A DNA stretch of 64,000 bases from Istiophorus platypterus. Its lineage: Eukaryota > Chordata > Actinopteri > Istiophoriformes > Istiophoridae. The translations under genes and the position numbers were made by a program. The DNA is taken from NCBI GenBank assembly GCA_016859345.1, contig CM029116.1:3988643-4052642 (forward strand), in the 5' to 3' direction. Of this stretch, positions 10,897-22,722 are shown piece after piece. Within the stretch, counting starts at the first letter, position 1. Each line of letters opens with the position of its first letter. The notes beneath the pieces were generated by a model. The model did not search any database and had not been told where the DNA came from. It saw only the letters and a list, made by a program, of their open reading frames with translations.

Positions 10897-11565
10897 ATGT
10901 ACTCTGCAGGCTTGGAGATCCTGGGGATGATCCTGGCCGTGGCCGGTTGGCTGGGGGTGATGGTGGCCTGCGGCCTGCCCATGTGGCGGGTGGCCGCCTA
11001 CGTCGGCCAGAACATCGTCGTCTCCCAGGTGATCTGGGAGGGCCTGTGGATGAACTGCTCGGTGCAGAGCACGGGCCAGATGCACTGCAAGGTGCACGAC
11101 TCGATGCTGGGGCTACCGGCGGACCTGCAGGCGGCCCGCGCCCTGTGCATCGTCTCCATGGTGCTGTGCGTGGCGGGCATCGGCCTGTCGGTGGCCGGGG
11201 CCAAGTGCACCAACTGCAGCCGGGATGCGAGCAGCAAGCCGCGGCTCGCGGTGGCGGCCGGAGTGACCTTCGCGGTGGCCGGACTGCTGCTGCTGGTGGC
11301 CGTGTCCTGGACGGCCCACGCCATCGTCCTGGGCTTCCACGACCCGCTGCTGGAGGCGACGGGGAAGCGGGAGTTTGGCAACGCTCTGTACTTTGGCTGG
11401 GCCGCCTCCTGCCTGCTGCTTCTAGGTGGGGTCCTGCTCTGCTGCTCCTGCCCCCCCAAATCATCTACAGCGCTGAGTGGCGGCGGCTCTGTGCCTCCCC
11501 GGGCGAACTACTCGGCTGTAAAAACCCTGTCAGTCAATGGATACACCAGAAGAGACTATGTGTGA
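10897..11565 (+). CDS. Claudin (claudin-3/4-like), intronless, copy 3, GC-rich and diverged
   Basis: A four-pass tight-junction protein of 222 residues in one exon, the longest of the five copies. It keeps W30, G49-L50-W51, C54, C64, KCTNC after TM2, the cysteine-rich CCSCPPK after TM4 and a D-Y-V PDZ-binding end. It is the most diverged copy: DPLL replaces NPLL in the second loop, TM3 is Ala/Val/Leu-rich, and the cytoplasmic tail is longer with Gly/Ser runs. Its third codon positions are strikingly GC-rich compared with flanking DNA, which produces a long open frame on the opposite strand. The start has a purine at -3 and aligns with its paralogues. The gene is intact; the specific claudin number is not assigned. 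Confidence 0.93.
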   Translation: MYSAGLEILGMILAVAGWLGVMVACGLPMWRVAAYVGQNIVVSQVIWEGLWMNCSVQSTGQMHCKVHDSMLGLPADLQAARALCIVSMVLCVAGIGLSVAGAKCTNCSRDASSKPRLAVAAGVTFAVAGLLLLVAVSWTAHAIVLGFHDPLLEATGKREFGNALYFGWAASCLLLLGGVLLCCSCPPKSSTALSGGGSVPPRANYSAVKTLSVNGYTRRDYV

Positions 11566-11824
11566 ACATTCCTTAATAGTACATGGACGCTTGTGATCGC
11601 ACGGATTTTAATTGGGCTTGAACATTAAGTATGTATGCTTCATGATGTGATTCTGTCGTGACAATTTTTTCTGTAATAGTTGGCATTTAAATTTAATTAG
11701 TGGATTTTGGCTTTTTTTAAATTAAGATGAGTTTGATCTTCAGAAGTTCACACAGTGTCAACGCAGATCATTCCAGATTAAAAGCAACTCTTTTTGTCTT
11801 TTCTTTTTTTTTTTTAAGAAAAAT

Positions 11825-11834
11825 AATAAATAAA
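11825..11834 (+). other. Polyadenylation signals of claudin copy 3
   Basis: Two overlapping AATAAA hexamers about 260 bp past the stop codon, following a T-rich tract. This suggests a 3' UTR of about 0.3 kb. Confidence 0.5.
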
Positions 11835-11849
11835 AGAACAAAACCTGTT

Positions 11850-14800
11850 CAAGAATTTGTTCATTTTCAAGCATTCCTCACAGCGAAAATGCAGTATTTG
11901 TAACTCTACACTCGCCACAGAGTCAGAAACCGATGCTTAAATTAAGTGTAACGTGACCACCGTTCCTGCACGAGCTCTTCAGCATGCAGGAGCGGGGGCA
12001 TACGCCGGCTGATAAGAGTTGTGCTGGTGCACACCGAAATTGGGTGTTTTATTTCAATGCGGTCGGAGGCAAGGAACAACAAAGGGGGGCTTGTTTCCAG
12101 AGGAGCACCTCAGGCCTCCCTGCCATTGTGGCCTGTCGTCCATTTGCGAGAGCGAAACCGAGTCAGAGATAAAAGTCTCCATCCGCAGCAGGGGATGTAA
12201 CCCACACTTAGGCCGAGTCCAAAGCCGGGCAACAATGACCCTCTTTGGATCAGCCGTAGGAAGTCGGCAGCGCTGCGACGGCACAGCAGCCGGCAGACGG
12301 CGGGTCCTGCTGCATTTAGGGCCAAGAAAGTCATGTGACTGAAACCAGAAATGTTACAGGTGATGTCAGTTTTGTTTTGTTTCTGGTTTCTTGAAGCCTG
12401 TGTTATTCGTCAAGCCTTGATTTAATGTCACACTGCACGACGCTGTTTCACGTCAATCTGCTGGATTGTTTTCTTTTCAGCTACTTGAGTAATGCAGAGT
12501 TGAGCATGGACCAAAAAAGGTGTTTGTTTCCCTGTTAAGACTCCTGATTTATAACACATACTGGCAGCTCATTGCACCTGGTTTGCAAACAGTACTAAAA
12601 AAAAAAAATAAAATGAAAACCTAAAAAAAAAAAAAATAAAGAAACAGGTTGAAAACGCGTCTTGCTCTCTTGACTTGCTTTGGTTTTGATCCTAAGAACA
12701 AGCTTAAAATCCCCCCCCCTCAGTGACCACACAGCCCGTTTGCAGCCTTGTGCTACTGAGCCAGAGGTGAAGAGAAACCATTTATCGTAGGAGCAGCAGC
12801 AGCAGCTGGTCCCTCTACGAAGCATAATTCATCTGACGAGGATCATCTTGTACAATATGTCTTTTGAGGGGTTAGTTTTTTTTTGGTTGCTTCTTCCATG
12901 GAGCACGTTCGCATTCGCACAGCTGTAAACGCATAAAGGTACCAGCTCGTCCGTAGCACAGTGGTTGGGCCATGCAGGAAGATCCAATCCGTTTTGACGC
13001 GGCTCCCGCCGCCGCGCTCTACTAAGTCGTTCACTGAAACCTGTGGGAGGGCGATCGCTCGATTTCCCTTTACGCACTTTGGAGATGAAACCATGGTAAA
13101 GGACGCAGCGGGCATGTAATAGCAGTCTTTTAGTGTCCATGTCCTCTTAGGTTTTTCCACAGCCAAAGAGCTTTTTAAATCATTTTCCTGCCCAACTGAG
13201 GAACTAACTGTTAGCCACAGCAGGCAGTCGCCACTAGCTGCGCCGTCCGGTTGGCCGGCGAACTAGCTAGCTATTGAAGGGAAATGTAGCTACAAATAAA
13301 AACAGCTGCTTCAAAGTGTATTTACCGCATCTGCACAAACGACCATCATGGAATGAATTAGCAATAAGACGCTATCCAATACACGAGATTAACTATTTAT
13401 GAAACTGTTGCTGGAACAAGAGCACACTTTGGAGTTGGCAGTATTTTGACCCAAAAAGGCTCATGTTTCCTCCATGGCTTCAAGAACCCAAATAATGTTG
13501 GTTGTCTTTTCTCAGATGTAGCGTCTAAAGAGCGTTTGACTACGGTCGTTGCGTGGCGGGTAACAGATTGACGCAGGATTCCTGGTAAACTTACCGGGGG
13601 TCAGAGTGCGTATTTTGTGAGGGTCCTTGTGCTTCGGCATGTGCAACAGTTAAAAAGAGGTTGAAACCCCTGATGCACTGTGACCTTCATGACAAGGACA
13701 CTGATAAGACCCCCCACCCCACCAACCCACCCCCAACTCCCCCAACCATGTACACACAGACGCAGACAGTTGTTTGCCTGCTCGCTCTCTCTCCCTTTGT
13801 TTGACTGGATTCATCACAAGAAACACAAAGAGTGTGTTACTCATAAATTACTTTTACCAGTCCTCGGTGCTTTCTACATGCAGATACTGAACATTCAGAG
13901 GGGTGTGTGTGTGGGGGGTTGTTGTTTGCATTGCAGTCCCCACATGTGGTCTCAGTTGTTAACCTCCCACGGTGAACAGTGAGACCGACGGGCTGACCAC
14001 TCGTACCCTCACGGCAGCTGAGAAAAGCTATTTTAGGCATCGCATGGCAGCGAACACACCCCGGCGTTATTACGTATTTCGCGTCATCCGTCATCTCTAA
14101 ACCAAATTATTTCAACAGTTGTTCCGAGAACTGCACGTCTGTTTTCTGTGGAGACACAAAAATCACGTCAGAATACAACAAAAAAGTAAAAAAAACATTA
14201 TTTACTCCAACCACCAGAATGAAAAAAAGGTAGGTCAGCAACTTTACTGGTAACATTCTGGGCAGCATCTCTTAAAGATGTCTGAAAGGACTTTTCTACA
14301 GCTCCCCACTCAACTCCCACTCACCGCAGCATCTGGAGCCTCCTCAGTCAGTGTTTCTAGCCCAGGGTTATTACAGTTCTCCAAAGGGAGGCTCCTGGTT
14401 TTTACTCTTATCTTAAGCTGTTAGAGGACGATGGCTACAATAAATGGAGACGTGCAGACTGAGGTTTTATCAAATTCGCTGGAAGGATTAAGAAGCTCTC
14501 ACAGGACAGACACATGGATAATCACATTACTCCCACTGGTTTCAAGAGAAACTATTTCCTTTTTCACCATTTCCATCATGCCCCACCTTTTCCTCTACTC
14601 CTCGGTTTCAGTGATTAAAGTTCCTATAAATAAGATATAACTAAAGCAAAACATGACTCACAACATTTGTTTGCCTCTTGCAGTCTTAATAACGCAGACC
14701 ATAAAGTGACGAGAGCCAGGATTCACTTTCTGGATCCTGAAAACATCCGCGTCATCTGTCGGACACGAGCACAATGAGAAACCCGCAGAAGTTGATATTG

Positions 14801-15040
14801 TGGTATCCACTTTCAATCATTCATCCACCGGCCTTTGCTATGTCTGTTATCCTTTAACTACTCCAGGACCGAGATACAGGCCCTCTGTTTACTCGCCCCT
14901 CACCCAAACAGGTGGGAGAGCTACCGGGGCCCAGGAAGTTGAATGATTAATCTGGGGCCATTTACATGCCAAGGCTTTTTTTTCTTTTTTTTTTTGGCCG
15001 TTCAAACGAGGTGGGACAGGAGACTTTTTAAAACCCTGCC
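11850..15040. other. Intergenic between claudin copies 3 and 4
   Basis: About 3.2 kb with no recognised gene. A CpG-rich patch at about 12.93-13.29 kb resembles a promoter or first exon read on the minus strand. Its 103-codon ORF (12829-13140) has no recognised homology. Homopolymer A and C runs are frequent at 12.6-12.72 kb. Confidence 0.45.
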
Positions 15041-15045
15041 CCTGG

Positions 15046-15097
15046 CCAATAAACATGTAACTCCACCTTCTGCCCCGCGGTAATGTGCGGCTTATAC
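15046..15097 (+). promoter_or_regulatory. Candidate promoter of claudin copy 4 (CCAAT plus weak TATA)
   Basis: A CCAAT pentamer at 15046-15050 and a TTATAC element at 15092-15097 lie about 100-150 bp upstream of the ATG at 15195. The TATA-like element is weak compared with those of the other copies. Confidence 0.4.
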
Positions 15098-15194
15098 GAG
15101 GGATCGGCACCTCCGGGGCACATACATTCAGACGGCTTCTGTCCGCCAAGATAGGGAGGACAACTCTGGTCTTTAACTCACACATAGTTCAAAC

Positions 15195-15851
15195 ATGCCC
15201 TCAGCGGGACTGGAGATACTCGGCGTGGCTCTGTCCGTCCTGGGATGGATCTCGGCCATCGTGTCCTGCGCCCTGCCCATGTGGAGAGTGTCGGCCTTCA
15301 TCGGGGTGAACATCGTCACAGCCCAGATCACCTGGGAGGGCATTTGGATGAACTGCGTCGTGCAGAGCACGGGCCAGATGCAGTGCAAAATCCACGACTC
15401 CATGTTGGCGCTAAGTGCCGACCTCCAGGCCGCCCGCGCCCTCACGGTCATCTCCATTGTGGTGGGCATTGTCGGAGTCCTGGTGGCCGTCGTGGGGGCA
15501 AAGTGCACCAACTGCGTGGACGACGAGACGGCGAAGGCGCGGGTGATGATAGCCGCAGGCTCGGCCTTCATCTCGGCCTCCCTGACCCAGCTGATCCCGG
15601 TATCGTGGTCCGCCCACACCATCATCATGGAGTTCTACAATCCCGTCATACCTGACGCGCAGAAGAGGGAGATGGGTGCGGCCCTGTACCTGGGCTGGGC
15701 CGCAGCTGCATTTCTGCTGATTGGAGGGGGCATCCTCTGCTCCAGCTGCCCCCCGCAGCCTGAGAAAAAGTACGGACCGCCGTCGACCATGATGTACCCG
15801 CAAACCAGGTCGATCGCCCCAAGCGGCTACAACAGGAGAGACTATGTCTGA
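15195..15851 (+). CDS. Claudin (claudin-3/4-like), intronless, copy 4
   Basis: A tight-junction protein of 218 residues in one exon. It has W30, G49-I50-W51, C54, C64, KCTNC after TM2 and NPVIP in the second loop. SSCPPQ follows TM4. The tail ends R-R-D-Y-V, giving a PDZ-binding end. It is in tandem with copies 3 and 5 and in the same orientation. The ATG at 15195 has A at -3 and matches the MPSAGLEILG start expected from copy 3 (MYSAGLEILG), which shows the two are close relatives at the N terminus. The reading frame is intact. Confidence 0.94.
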   Translation: MPSAGLEILGVALSVLGWISAIVSCALPMWRVSAFIGVNIVTAQITWEGIWMNCVVQSTGQMQCKIHDSMLALSADLQAARALTVISIVVGIVGVLVAVVGAKCTNCVDDETAKARVMIAAGSAFISASLTQLIPVSWSAHTIIMEFYNPVIPDAQKREMGAALYLGWAAAAFLLIGGGILCSSCPPQPEKKYGPPSTMMYPQTRSIAPSGYNRRDYV

Positions 15852-16350
15852 GCTCACACCTGCTCATTTCTCACACCCTTTGCCGTCGTGGAAATGACTT
15901 TTCGAAGGGAACTGGAGAGGAGAGTCATATTCTGATAACTTATATGAATCTGTCTTCATGCTGAGATGAAGAAAAAGCTGAGCAGAGAGTTGAACAGAAC
16001 CTACATCAAATTTGTTTTCCTTTGTTTTGTTTTGTTTTTTGTGCAAATTTTTCACCGAGGATAACAACTGTACATTAGTGATGCCGTGTGATGTTTATTT
16101 TAATACTTTACAAAATTCATTGCTGTTTTGTTATTCCAAATGTAGAGAACAGGTGATTCTGCTGCTGCACTTTTTTTTACTTTTTTTTTACTATACTGAC
16201 TGTGTATGTGTTTTATTAGAACCCTGCGATTTGATTGAGAAGTCTGAGGTGTGTGCGTCAAAAGCCGCATGATGCATTTCTGTTATCTATACATTGTTTT
16301 AGTAAATCAGTTAATCTGTAATGTTTAAATGTTTGACACTTTTTTTTTTC

Positions 16351-16356
16351 ATTAAA
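16351..16356 (+). other. Polyadenylation signal of claudin copy 4
   Basis: ATTAAA after a T run, 500 bp past the stop codon. It is the first good signal downstream of the gene. Confidence 0.45.
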
Positions 16357-16379
16357 GGCCTTGATTTGACTTAACATAT

Positions 16380-17570
16380 CTGTTTCATTATCATTTAAGG
16401 CTGAGTGGCTGAAGCATTCTGTATTTCAAACTCTGAGGAAAATCATATAAAAATAAATATACGAGTAACTTTTCTCAGCTCGACTTTACTGTCACGTTAA
16501 TCAGCAAAAAAAAAGTAAAAGATAACTCCTTGAATTTTACCTCCTCAAATTGAGAACCACTGCTCCAGCACACAGTGTAAACTGTATGTGCCTGTAGTAA
16601 GTCATTCAGTTAGCAGCTCCTGGTGCTTTGGTCACACAGGCATTCGTTTGATCCCTACATCGACAGGTACAAAGAGAAATGTTTGATTCCATGCACCCTC
16701 TATACCCAGACGCTAGTCTTACAACTGGGGGCTCCTATCACAGCACCCATTCACCTGCCTGTCTCCCGCATGTCTGCTGGCTCCGTGATAACAAGAACCA
16801 CTGCTTTGTCAGCTTGGACTATCTGGGCTGCACAGCACAAACAATGGAACCGTTTCATGTCGGGTTTGGGGGGGGGGGTCGACACTGGGCCACAGAATGC
16901 CTAAGGAAGTGGTGGCATTTCCAAGGAGACAGTCCCAGGCTCAAAGAATTTCAAGGGCATCAGGGGCAGACAGACAGATGGAGTCATTTAGGGCCCGTCA
17001 ACCCTAACATGGTTGTCAGGTGGAGGCCTCGTAACCCCGGGGGATTATTACACTTTGGCTACAAACGGAGGAGTTAGTTTCCGAAAGTCCACCTTTTCTT
17101 GGCCTTATGAAAAACCTCCATCAAAGCCTTAGTCAAACTTAAAGCGAGATGTGGTTTTGATGAGGCTGTTTCTGAGAAATGGAGGTCGGGCATTCGTAGT
17201 TCATTCGTCGTTCGAGAAACGCACCGTCATCGGAGTTGTGGGGGGAAAAAAAATTCCCTGGGTTCATGATGAGTAAGTGATCTACGGTTTAATGTTCACT
17301 TTCTAATAAACTGTAAATATATTATACACGGGTCCTGAAAAGGAGAGTCTATTTACAACCTTAATCCACCACAGAACCGTGTCCTCGGTTATAACAACAC
17401 AGGCAGGTCCTGCTTGCCCTCTCGGCTGTGAAGGGCCCCCCCTTTGTGGCCCGGCCCATTTTGAGGCCACGTAAGCCGATAGCAGAGACTCCTGAGAGCG
17501 TCCGGGTCCTTCCTCCCCTTTTTCGGTGATGTCAGCTCCCTCAAGAACTCCTCCCCTGCACCTGATCTGC
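16380..17570. other. Intergenic between claudin copies 4 and 5
   Basis: About 1.2 kb with no gene seen. It carries a G run at 16869-16878 and ordinary unique-looking sequence. Promoter-proximal elements of copy 5 presumably lie at its right end. Confidence 0.4.
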
Positions 17571-17572
17571 CT

Positions 17573-17579
17573 TATAAAG
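17573..17579 (+). promoter_or_regulatory. TATA box of claudin copy 5
   Basis: TATAAAG, 197 bp upstream of the ATG at 17770. This is exactly the spacing seen for copy 3, which suggests related promoters. Confidence 0.65.
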
Positions 17580-17769
17580 GATACTGGTGAAGTCCGAGGC
17601 AACAGATCACCACACACTCCCAGATGCGAGGCCTGAAATTACCTTAATTACTAGTTGAGTCTCTGGTTGACTCTTCCCCTTTGCACTTTCTTTTTTTTTT
17701 TTTTTTTGCCTGTGACTTCCTCACAGGTGTGACAAGCATTCAGAGGCAGCAGAAGAAGAGGTTACAGCT

Positions 17770-18417
17770 ATGTCTATAGGGCTGGAGCTGATAGGCATCT
17801 CCCTTTGCATTTTGGGATGGATCATTGCCATCGTGGCGTGCGCCCTCCCCATGTGGAGGGTGACGGCCTTCATCGGCAGCAACATCGTGACGGCCCAGAT
17901 CATCTGGGAGGGCCTGTGGATGACCTGCGTGGTGCAGAGCACGGGCCAGATGCAGTGCAAGGTGTACGACTCCATGCTGGCGCTCTCCCAGGACCTCCAG
18001 GCCGCCCGCGCCCTCACCGTCATCTCCATCCTGCTGGCCATCCTGGCCGTGCTCATCGCCATCGCCGGGGCCAAGTGCACCAACTGCATCGACGACGAGG
18101 CGTCCAAGGCCAAGGTGATGATCATCTCCGGGGTCTTCTTCATCGTGTCCGGGGTCATGCAGCTCATTCCCGTCTCCTGGTCGGCCAACACCATAATCAG
18201 GGACTTCTACAACCCTTTGCTCACCGACGCCCAGCGAAGGGAGCTTGGGGCGGCGCTGTACATCGGCTGGGCGGCTGCTGCGCTCCTGGTTCTCGGCGGC
18301 GGGCTCCTCTGCTGTTCCTGTCCGCCGCGGGAGACCAGGTACAACCCATCGAGAATGGCCTACTCGGCCCCGCGGTCCGCAGGCGGTCCGGGGCTGGAAA
18401 GGAAAGACTATGTGTGA
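17770..18417 (+). CDS. Claudin (claudin-3/4-like), intronless, copy 5
   Basis: A tight-junction protein of 215 residues in one exon. The N terminus is one residue shorter than in the other copies, so the signature reads W29, G48-L49-W50, C53 and C63. KCTNC follows TM2, NPLLTDAQ is in the second loop and CCSCPPR follows TM4. The tail contains a YSAPRS stretch shared with copy 2 and ends K-D-Y-V. It closely fits the classical claudin-3/4 pattern and is the most consensus-like member here. The start has G at -3. It is the last gene of the plus-strand tandem trio and is intact. Confidence 0.95.
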   Translation: MSIGLELIGISLCILGWIIAIVACALPMWRVTAFIGSNIVTAQIIWEGLWMTCVVQSTGQMQCKVYDSMLALSQDLQAARALTVISILLAILAVLIAIAGAKCTNCIDDEASKAKVMIISGVFFIVSGVMQLIPVSWSANTIIRDFYNPLLTDAQRRELGAALYIGWAAAALLVLGGGLLCCSCPPRETRYNPSRMAYSAPRSAGGPGLERKDYV

Positions 18418-19100
18418 ATGAAGGTCAGAGAGGGAGAGACACTGCTGAACCTCAGGCCTGCTCTCAACACCGAGCTGAGGGCGCGCTGAGGAAAAGCGCT
18501 CAAGGAGACAAGGAGACTCCACAATGAAGGATGTCTTTGAAATTTGCCTTTCATGTAAAGTATCACTGAATTAGGCAGTTTTGTTTTTTTTTTTATTGAG
18601 AGACTGAAAAGTAGAGGAAGGACATTTGGCATTTGTGTGGAATTTAATATTGTTGACTTCAAAAGAAAATCAGAAAAAAAAGTCTTTTTTTAAGGTCAGC
18701 GCACCAAATGTTACCGTCACTGTACAATCACACATTTTTTTAAAAATACAATCCTGAGTTCTTTATGTTTACGATTGAATATTTTTTTTAATTAAAAAAA
18801 ATTAATCTCCATTACTTCATGTCACCTTCATAATAAGGCACTTCTGTGTACAATACGGAAGAGGTGGATGTGTCAGATGGCACAACGGCGTCATCGACAG
18901 GATTATGTGCTGTAAATACTCTAGTATGTAACATCATTAATCACCTGTAACGGTCATGACTTGTGGTAACCGTGTTCAACGCAGCTTTTAGCGCAGCGAG
19001 GTGAGGGACAGGCGGCGCCGAAAAGCACCTGGGTCCATCGGCAGAAATCGTTACCTGTGTGTGTCTTGTATCCCTCTGCTGTCATGTATGTATTTTTTTT

Positions 19101-19106
19101 AATAAA
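19101..19106 (+). other. Polyadenylation signal of claudin copy 5
   Basis: AATAAA followed by a T-rich stretch, about 690 bp past the stop codon. An earlier signal within the AT-rich DNA at 18.7-18.8 kb is possible. Confidence 0.45.
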
Positions 19107-21780
19107 CGTGATTTTTTTTTTTTTTTGTAACTGCTGGTCTCATCTCATCTCACTCCAGATGCATTTTAATTTTTAATTTTGCTCGCGCTGCAGACAACGC
19201 TCCCTCTAAGGTTTGATTTGGTTACTTTTTTTTGGTCTTTTTTTTGTAAGGGCGTATGCACCGCAGCACGGGGTCAGGGAACCGGCAGGCGGGCGGCGCG
19301 CTTCCCGTCCAGGTGCGTCCGTAACGGCAGCCTGACACCCGATCCCGAAGGGCTATGTTACCTCCAGCTGGTGTGATGAACCACACACGCCCCAAACAAT
19401 TAGCCGTGGGATCGGGTGATGGGCAGGAGGGCGAGGAGCATGAGCCTGGGGGGGGGTGATGATGACAGGGTGTAGGATTTGTTCAGCCCCATCCCTGCAG
19501 TGCCCCAGCCCCGTGCTCCTTCCCGGCCCTCTGGCACATGTTTACACAGTCACACAAATTTTTCAGTTACTGGAAGCGCCACGTATTGGCACACACTCAC
19601 ACACACACAAAAGCAAAAAGTATTCCAGGGAAGCAGACTTTTTTGCTCCATCTTGGAGCCTAGAGGCAGATTCAGACTCCGGCACATTCAAAAAAGTCTG
19701 CCAGCCGCGGCTTTTCCACCGTGGGCATGCATCAAGCCTCCCCATCCGGTGCCTGAGGCGTGTGCGGGTTCGCAAGCAGGTGGCGGCGGTAGCGGCTTGA
19801 AAAATTCATGAACGCCCCATAGTAAATATGGGAGAGGCCCCTCGGCACTGTATCGCGTAACCGTTGCCGTTGCCCCACGGCCCCGTATCAGTGTCGGCCC
19901 GGACAAAGGGCCGGGGAACCGCTTGATGGCTGGTTGTGACTACAGTAACTACAGATCAGAGCTAATTTTGAACTATAATGAATTATTCCAGGAGTTTACA
20001 TTTCAGGGTTAGGTAGATGGATACTGCTTCCAGAGAAAACTGGAACAAGTCAGCTGGAAACTGGAACAAGTCAGCGGCTTGGTGCATTGACCAGGCTCGA
20101 GTTGATGGAACACGTCAGTTGGATGGAATATCTGATCTAAGAGGCCATAAAAAAATATTAAATTGAAGAATGAAAAAAGAAAAAGGTTTTCAGGATCTGG
20201 GTGTTCATTTTAAGATGATAAAACAAATGAGGAAATATCTTTCAGTTTGTACGTTTGAAAAAACAAGTTAATTTTTGATTTGCATCCAGTGATCAGGTGA
20301 AGTCAGACTGTCTAGAGATGTAATGTAAATCATGATAGATGCACATGATGCCAACAAAGCCCTGTTGTGTGACCTCTCACTTATCCTGAACTATACATTT
20401 GCTAGACTTGTATATGGAAATGAAACAAATGAAAACACTGTTTTCAAATCTCTACTGTTGCTGGGTTTTGTTTGAGGGTTTTGAGTGAAAGAAACTCAAA
20501 ACCTGTCAGTTATGTACCGACAAAACTATAAAGCAAACCGCGGCCAAGTAAACCAAAAGTTCCTGAGGCTGAAATGAAACTGATTCTCATCAAATACCTA
20601 AACCTGGATGACTCGGCTGGGGGGGCGGGGGCTTTCTGTGAGTCCCACTGGTCATGCTCTGCTGGCTCTGGCCAAACTCTGGTCACATGACCGATACTGG
20701 GGAATGTGAAGGGCAGAGGTTGCCTGGCACCTGAATTCAGGAAGAAAAAGCAAACCCCCCCAACCCTCCCCTGCAAAATAACACAGGCTCACTGTGTCCA
20801 TTCAGTAAGAGCGGAAACTCACTGAGGTTTCTTACCTGTGACGGCAAGAAACTTAAATCCACATCTAAACCACAACTGACCCACAAAGGACCTGATTCAA
20901 CAAAAGCTCTATCAGTCTTATGGTTGAAGCTTTTTCTGCTGATTCATCATTATTATTATCTAATATTATTATCATTATCGTTACTATGCTTTATTTTGAG
21001 TCAGAGTGTGCAAAACATTGAAACATTAACATAATATTTGTTGGCTGTGAATCTCTCATTGATGGTAAATAGCAGCCGTAAAAACCGGCCGTCTGATTTT
21101 GAAATCTGATCTGCAATCAGCATGACAGGCCCTCGACCCTCAGCAAACACTGCTGAGACAGTTACACACTAATGGTGATGTCCTAAGCTGTAGCTATTGG
21201 ATTTAACTATATCGTGTCATTAATGTTATTTTATCCATTCATTCTCAGTACTGTCATTGTGGTTCATTTCTGTCTCTAGCTCTTGAGGGCTCATTAGCCT
21301 TGTTCAAGCTGGCAAATGGAAATCTTAACTGCTGTAAGAATACATGTCATTATTTTTAATCTGTTCTTTAATCAGAATAGCTGAACATTTCATCAGAGTA
21401 ATGTAATGGGAAATGCTTTATAAGTTATTTATCCTACATTCCATTATTATCAGTTTGTGTATTTTTCCTACTAAATGGTATTTTTCTTTCACTCGATTTA
21501 GGACAAATAAGATGTAGCACTAATTCGGGCTTTCTGGCAAAATAAGTAATGTAAGTAATATTATAATAAAAGATAAACGGTGAACATTTTTTTCCTATAT
21601 GTTCAAAATCATCTGTTCGAGGGGAAGAAGTTCGGGTTAAAGGTGCGGGTCCCATCACAGTCCTGCTGTTGGTCTTTACAAAAATACTAGGAGGAAGTGA
21701 AGGGAGGACGGCTGACCGGAGAGGTCTGTGCCACGGCGTTATTTAGGTCAGGTATTATTGGCCAAAAAAAAAAGAAAAGT

Positions 21781-21784
21781 GAGT

Positions 21785-21840
<56 letters not shown>
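21781..21840 (+). repeat. GT dinucleotide microsatellite
   Basis: A long near-perfect GT run, interrupted near its left end by GAGTGTGTGA. A second, interrupted GT tract lies at 21938-21967. Confidence 0.9.
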
Positions 21841-21842
<2 letters not shown>

Positions 21843-21935
21843 CAGCAGAGCATGAGCTTATTAGCTCACTGGTGAGGCAGATATGAGCGAATGTACCTGC
21901 TGATAAAACCGGATCCCTCCCTTACATTCCAGCCG

Positions 21936-21968
<33 letters not shown>

Positions 21969-22414
21969 TGTTTTTTTTTTTTTTGTCCATCTGAACAGAG
22001 TTATGAAACACTGACTCTCATCGCCTCCCGGGTCCTCTGTGAAATTATTGAGGCTGGAGCCATGGTCTGGTCTGACGGGGGCCTGATGAGAGACGAGAGC
22101 GGGTGAACATATCAGGTTTCTGGTTCAAGTTGGTGAAGACGGGAGTGAGAGGTTCATATAAGTAACATTCTCAAACCCGATGAACACATCACACCAAAAG
22201 ACTAGATGCAGGGGAAATCAGGCACTTAGACAGATGGAGGTCAATCATTAAAAAAAAAAATCCCTACACTCTCCTTTTTTGAATATCCCTGCTAATTCTA
22301 AAACTCCTGCACGGAAAGAGGCAAGTGAGGGGAAAAACTAAAAATCTGTCACAATATGGCGCAGTGACAGTGATCTCGGCTCCAAAGAGACAATCGGAGG
22401 AAGAAAAAATCACG

Positions 22415-22428
22415 CTGCCCTCCGGTGG
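22415..22428 (-). promoter_or_regulatory. CTCF-like motif (minus)
   Basis: Minus strand reads CCACCGGAGGGCAG, one mismatch from the core consensus CCASYAGRKGGCA. It forms a divergent pair with the plus-strand motif 280 bp to the right. Confidence 0.35.
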
Positions 22429-22708
22429 TCACACTGAAAACCTGCAAGAGGATCCTTCAGTCTGGATGTCTCACTGTAACATGCTGCTGATCTGTGCAAT
22501 AAACTGTCTGAGAAAGTGTCCATAACTTTCTTTTTCAGGGCAGAGAAACTTTCTTCTTTCTGAATCTTGATTTACATCTGCACATTGAAGCTCAAAACGG
22601 GCTTTAATGGCGTGAGTGTGCTTGTTTGGTGAAACTGGGATTTTGATAAGAAAATTTAGAGAATATAAAATGCTTTATTTTTTTTTTTTTTGAAGGTTTG
22701 CTTTCTGA

Positions 22709-22722
22709 CCATTAGGGGGCAG
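22709..22722 (+). promoter_or_regulatory. CTCF-like motif (plus)
   Basis: Reads CCATTAGGGGGCAG, one mismatch from the core consensus. It points toward gipr and faces the minus-strand motif at 35203-35216. Confidence 0.4.
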
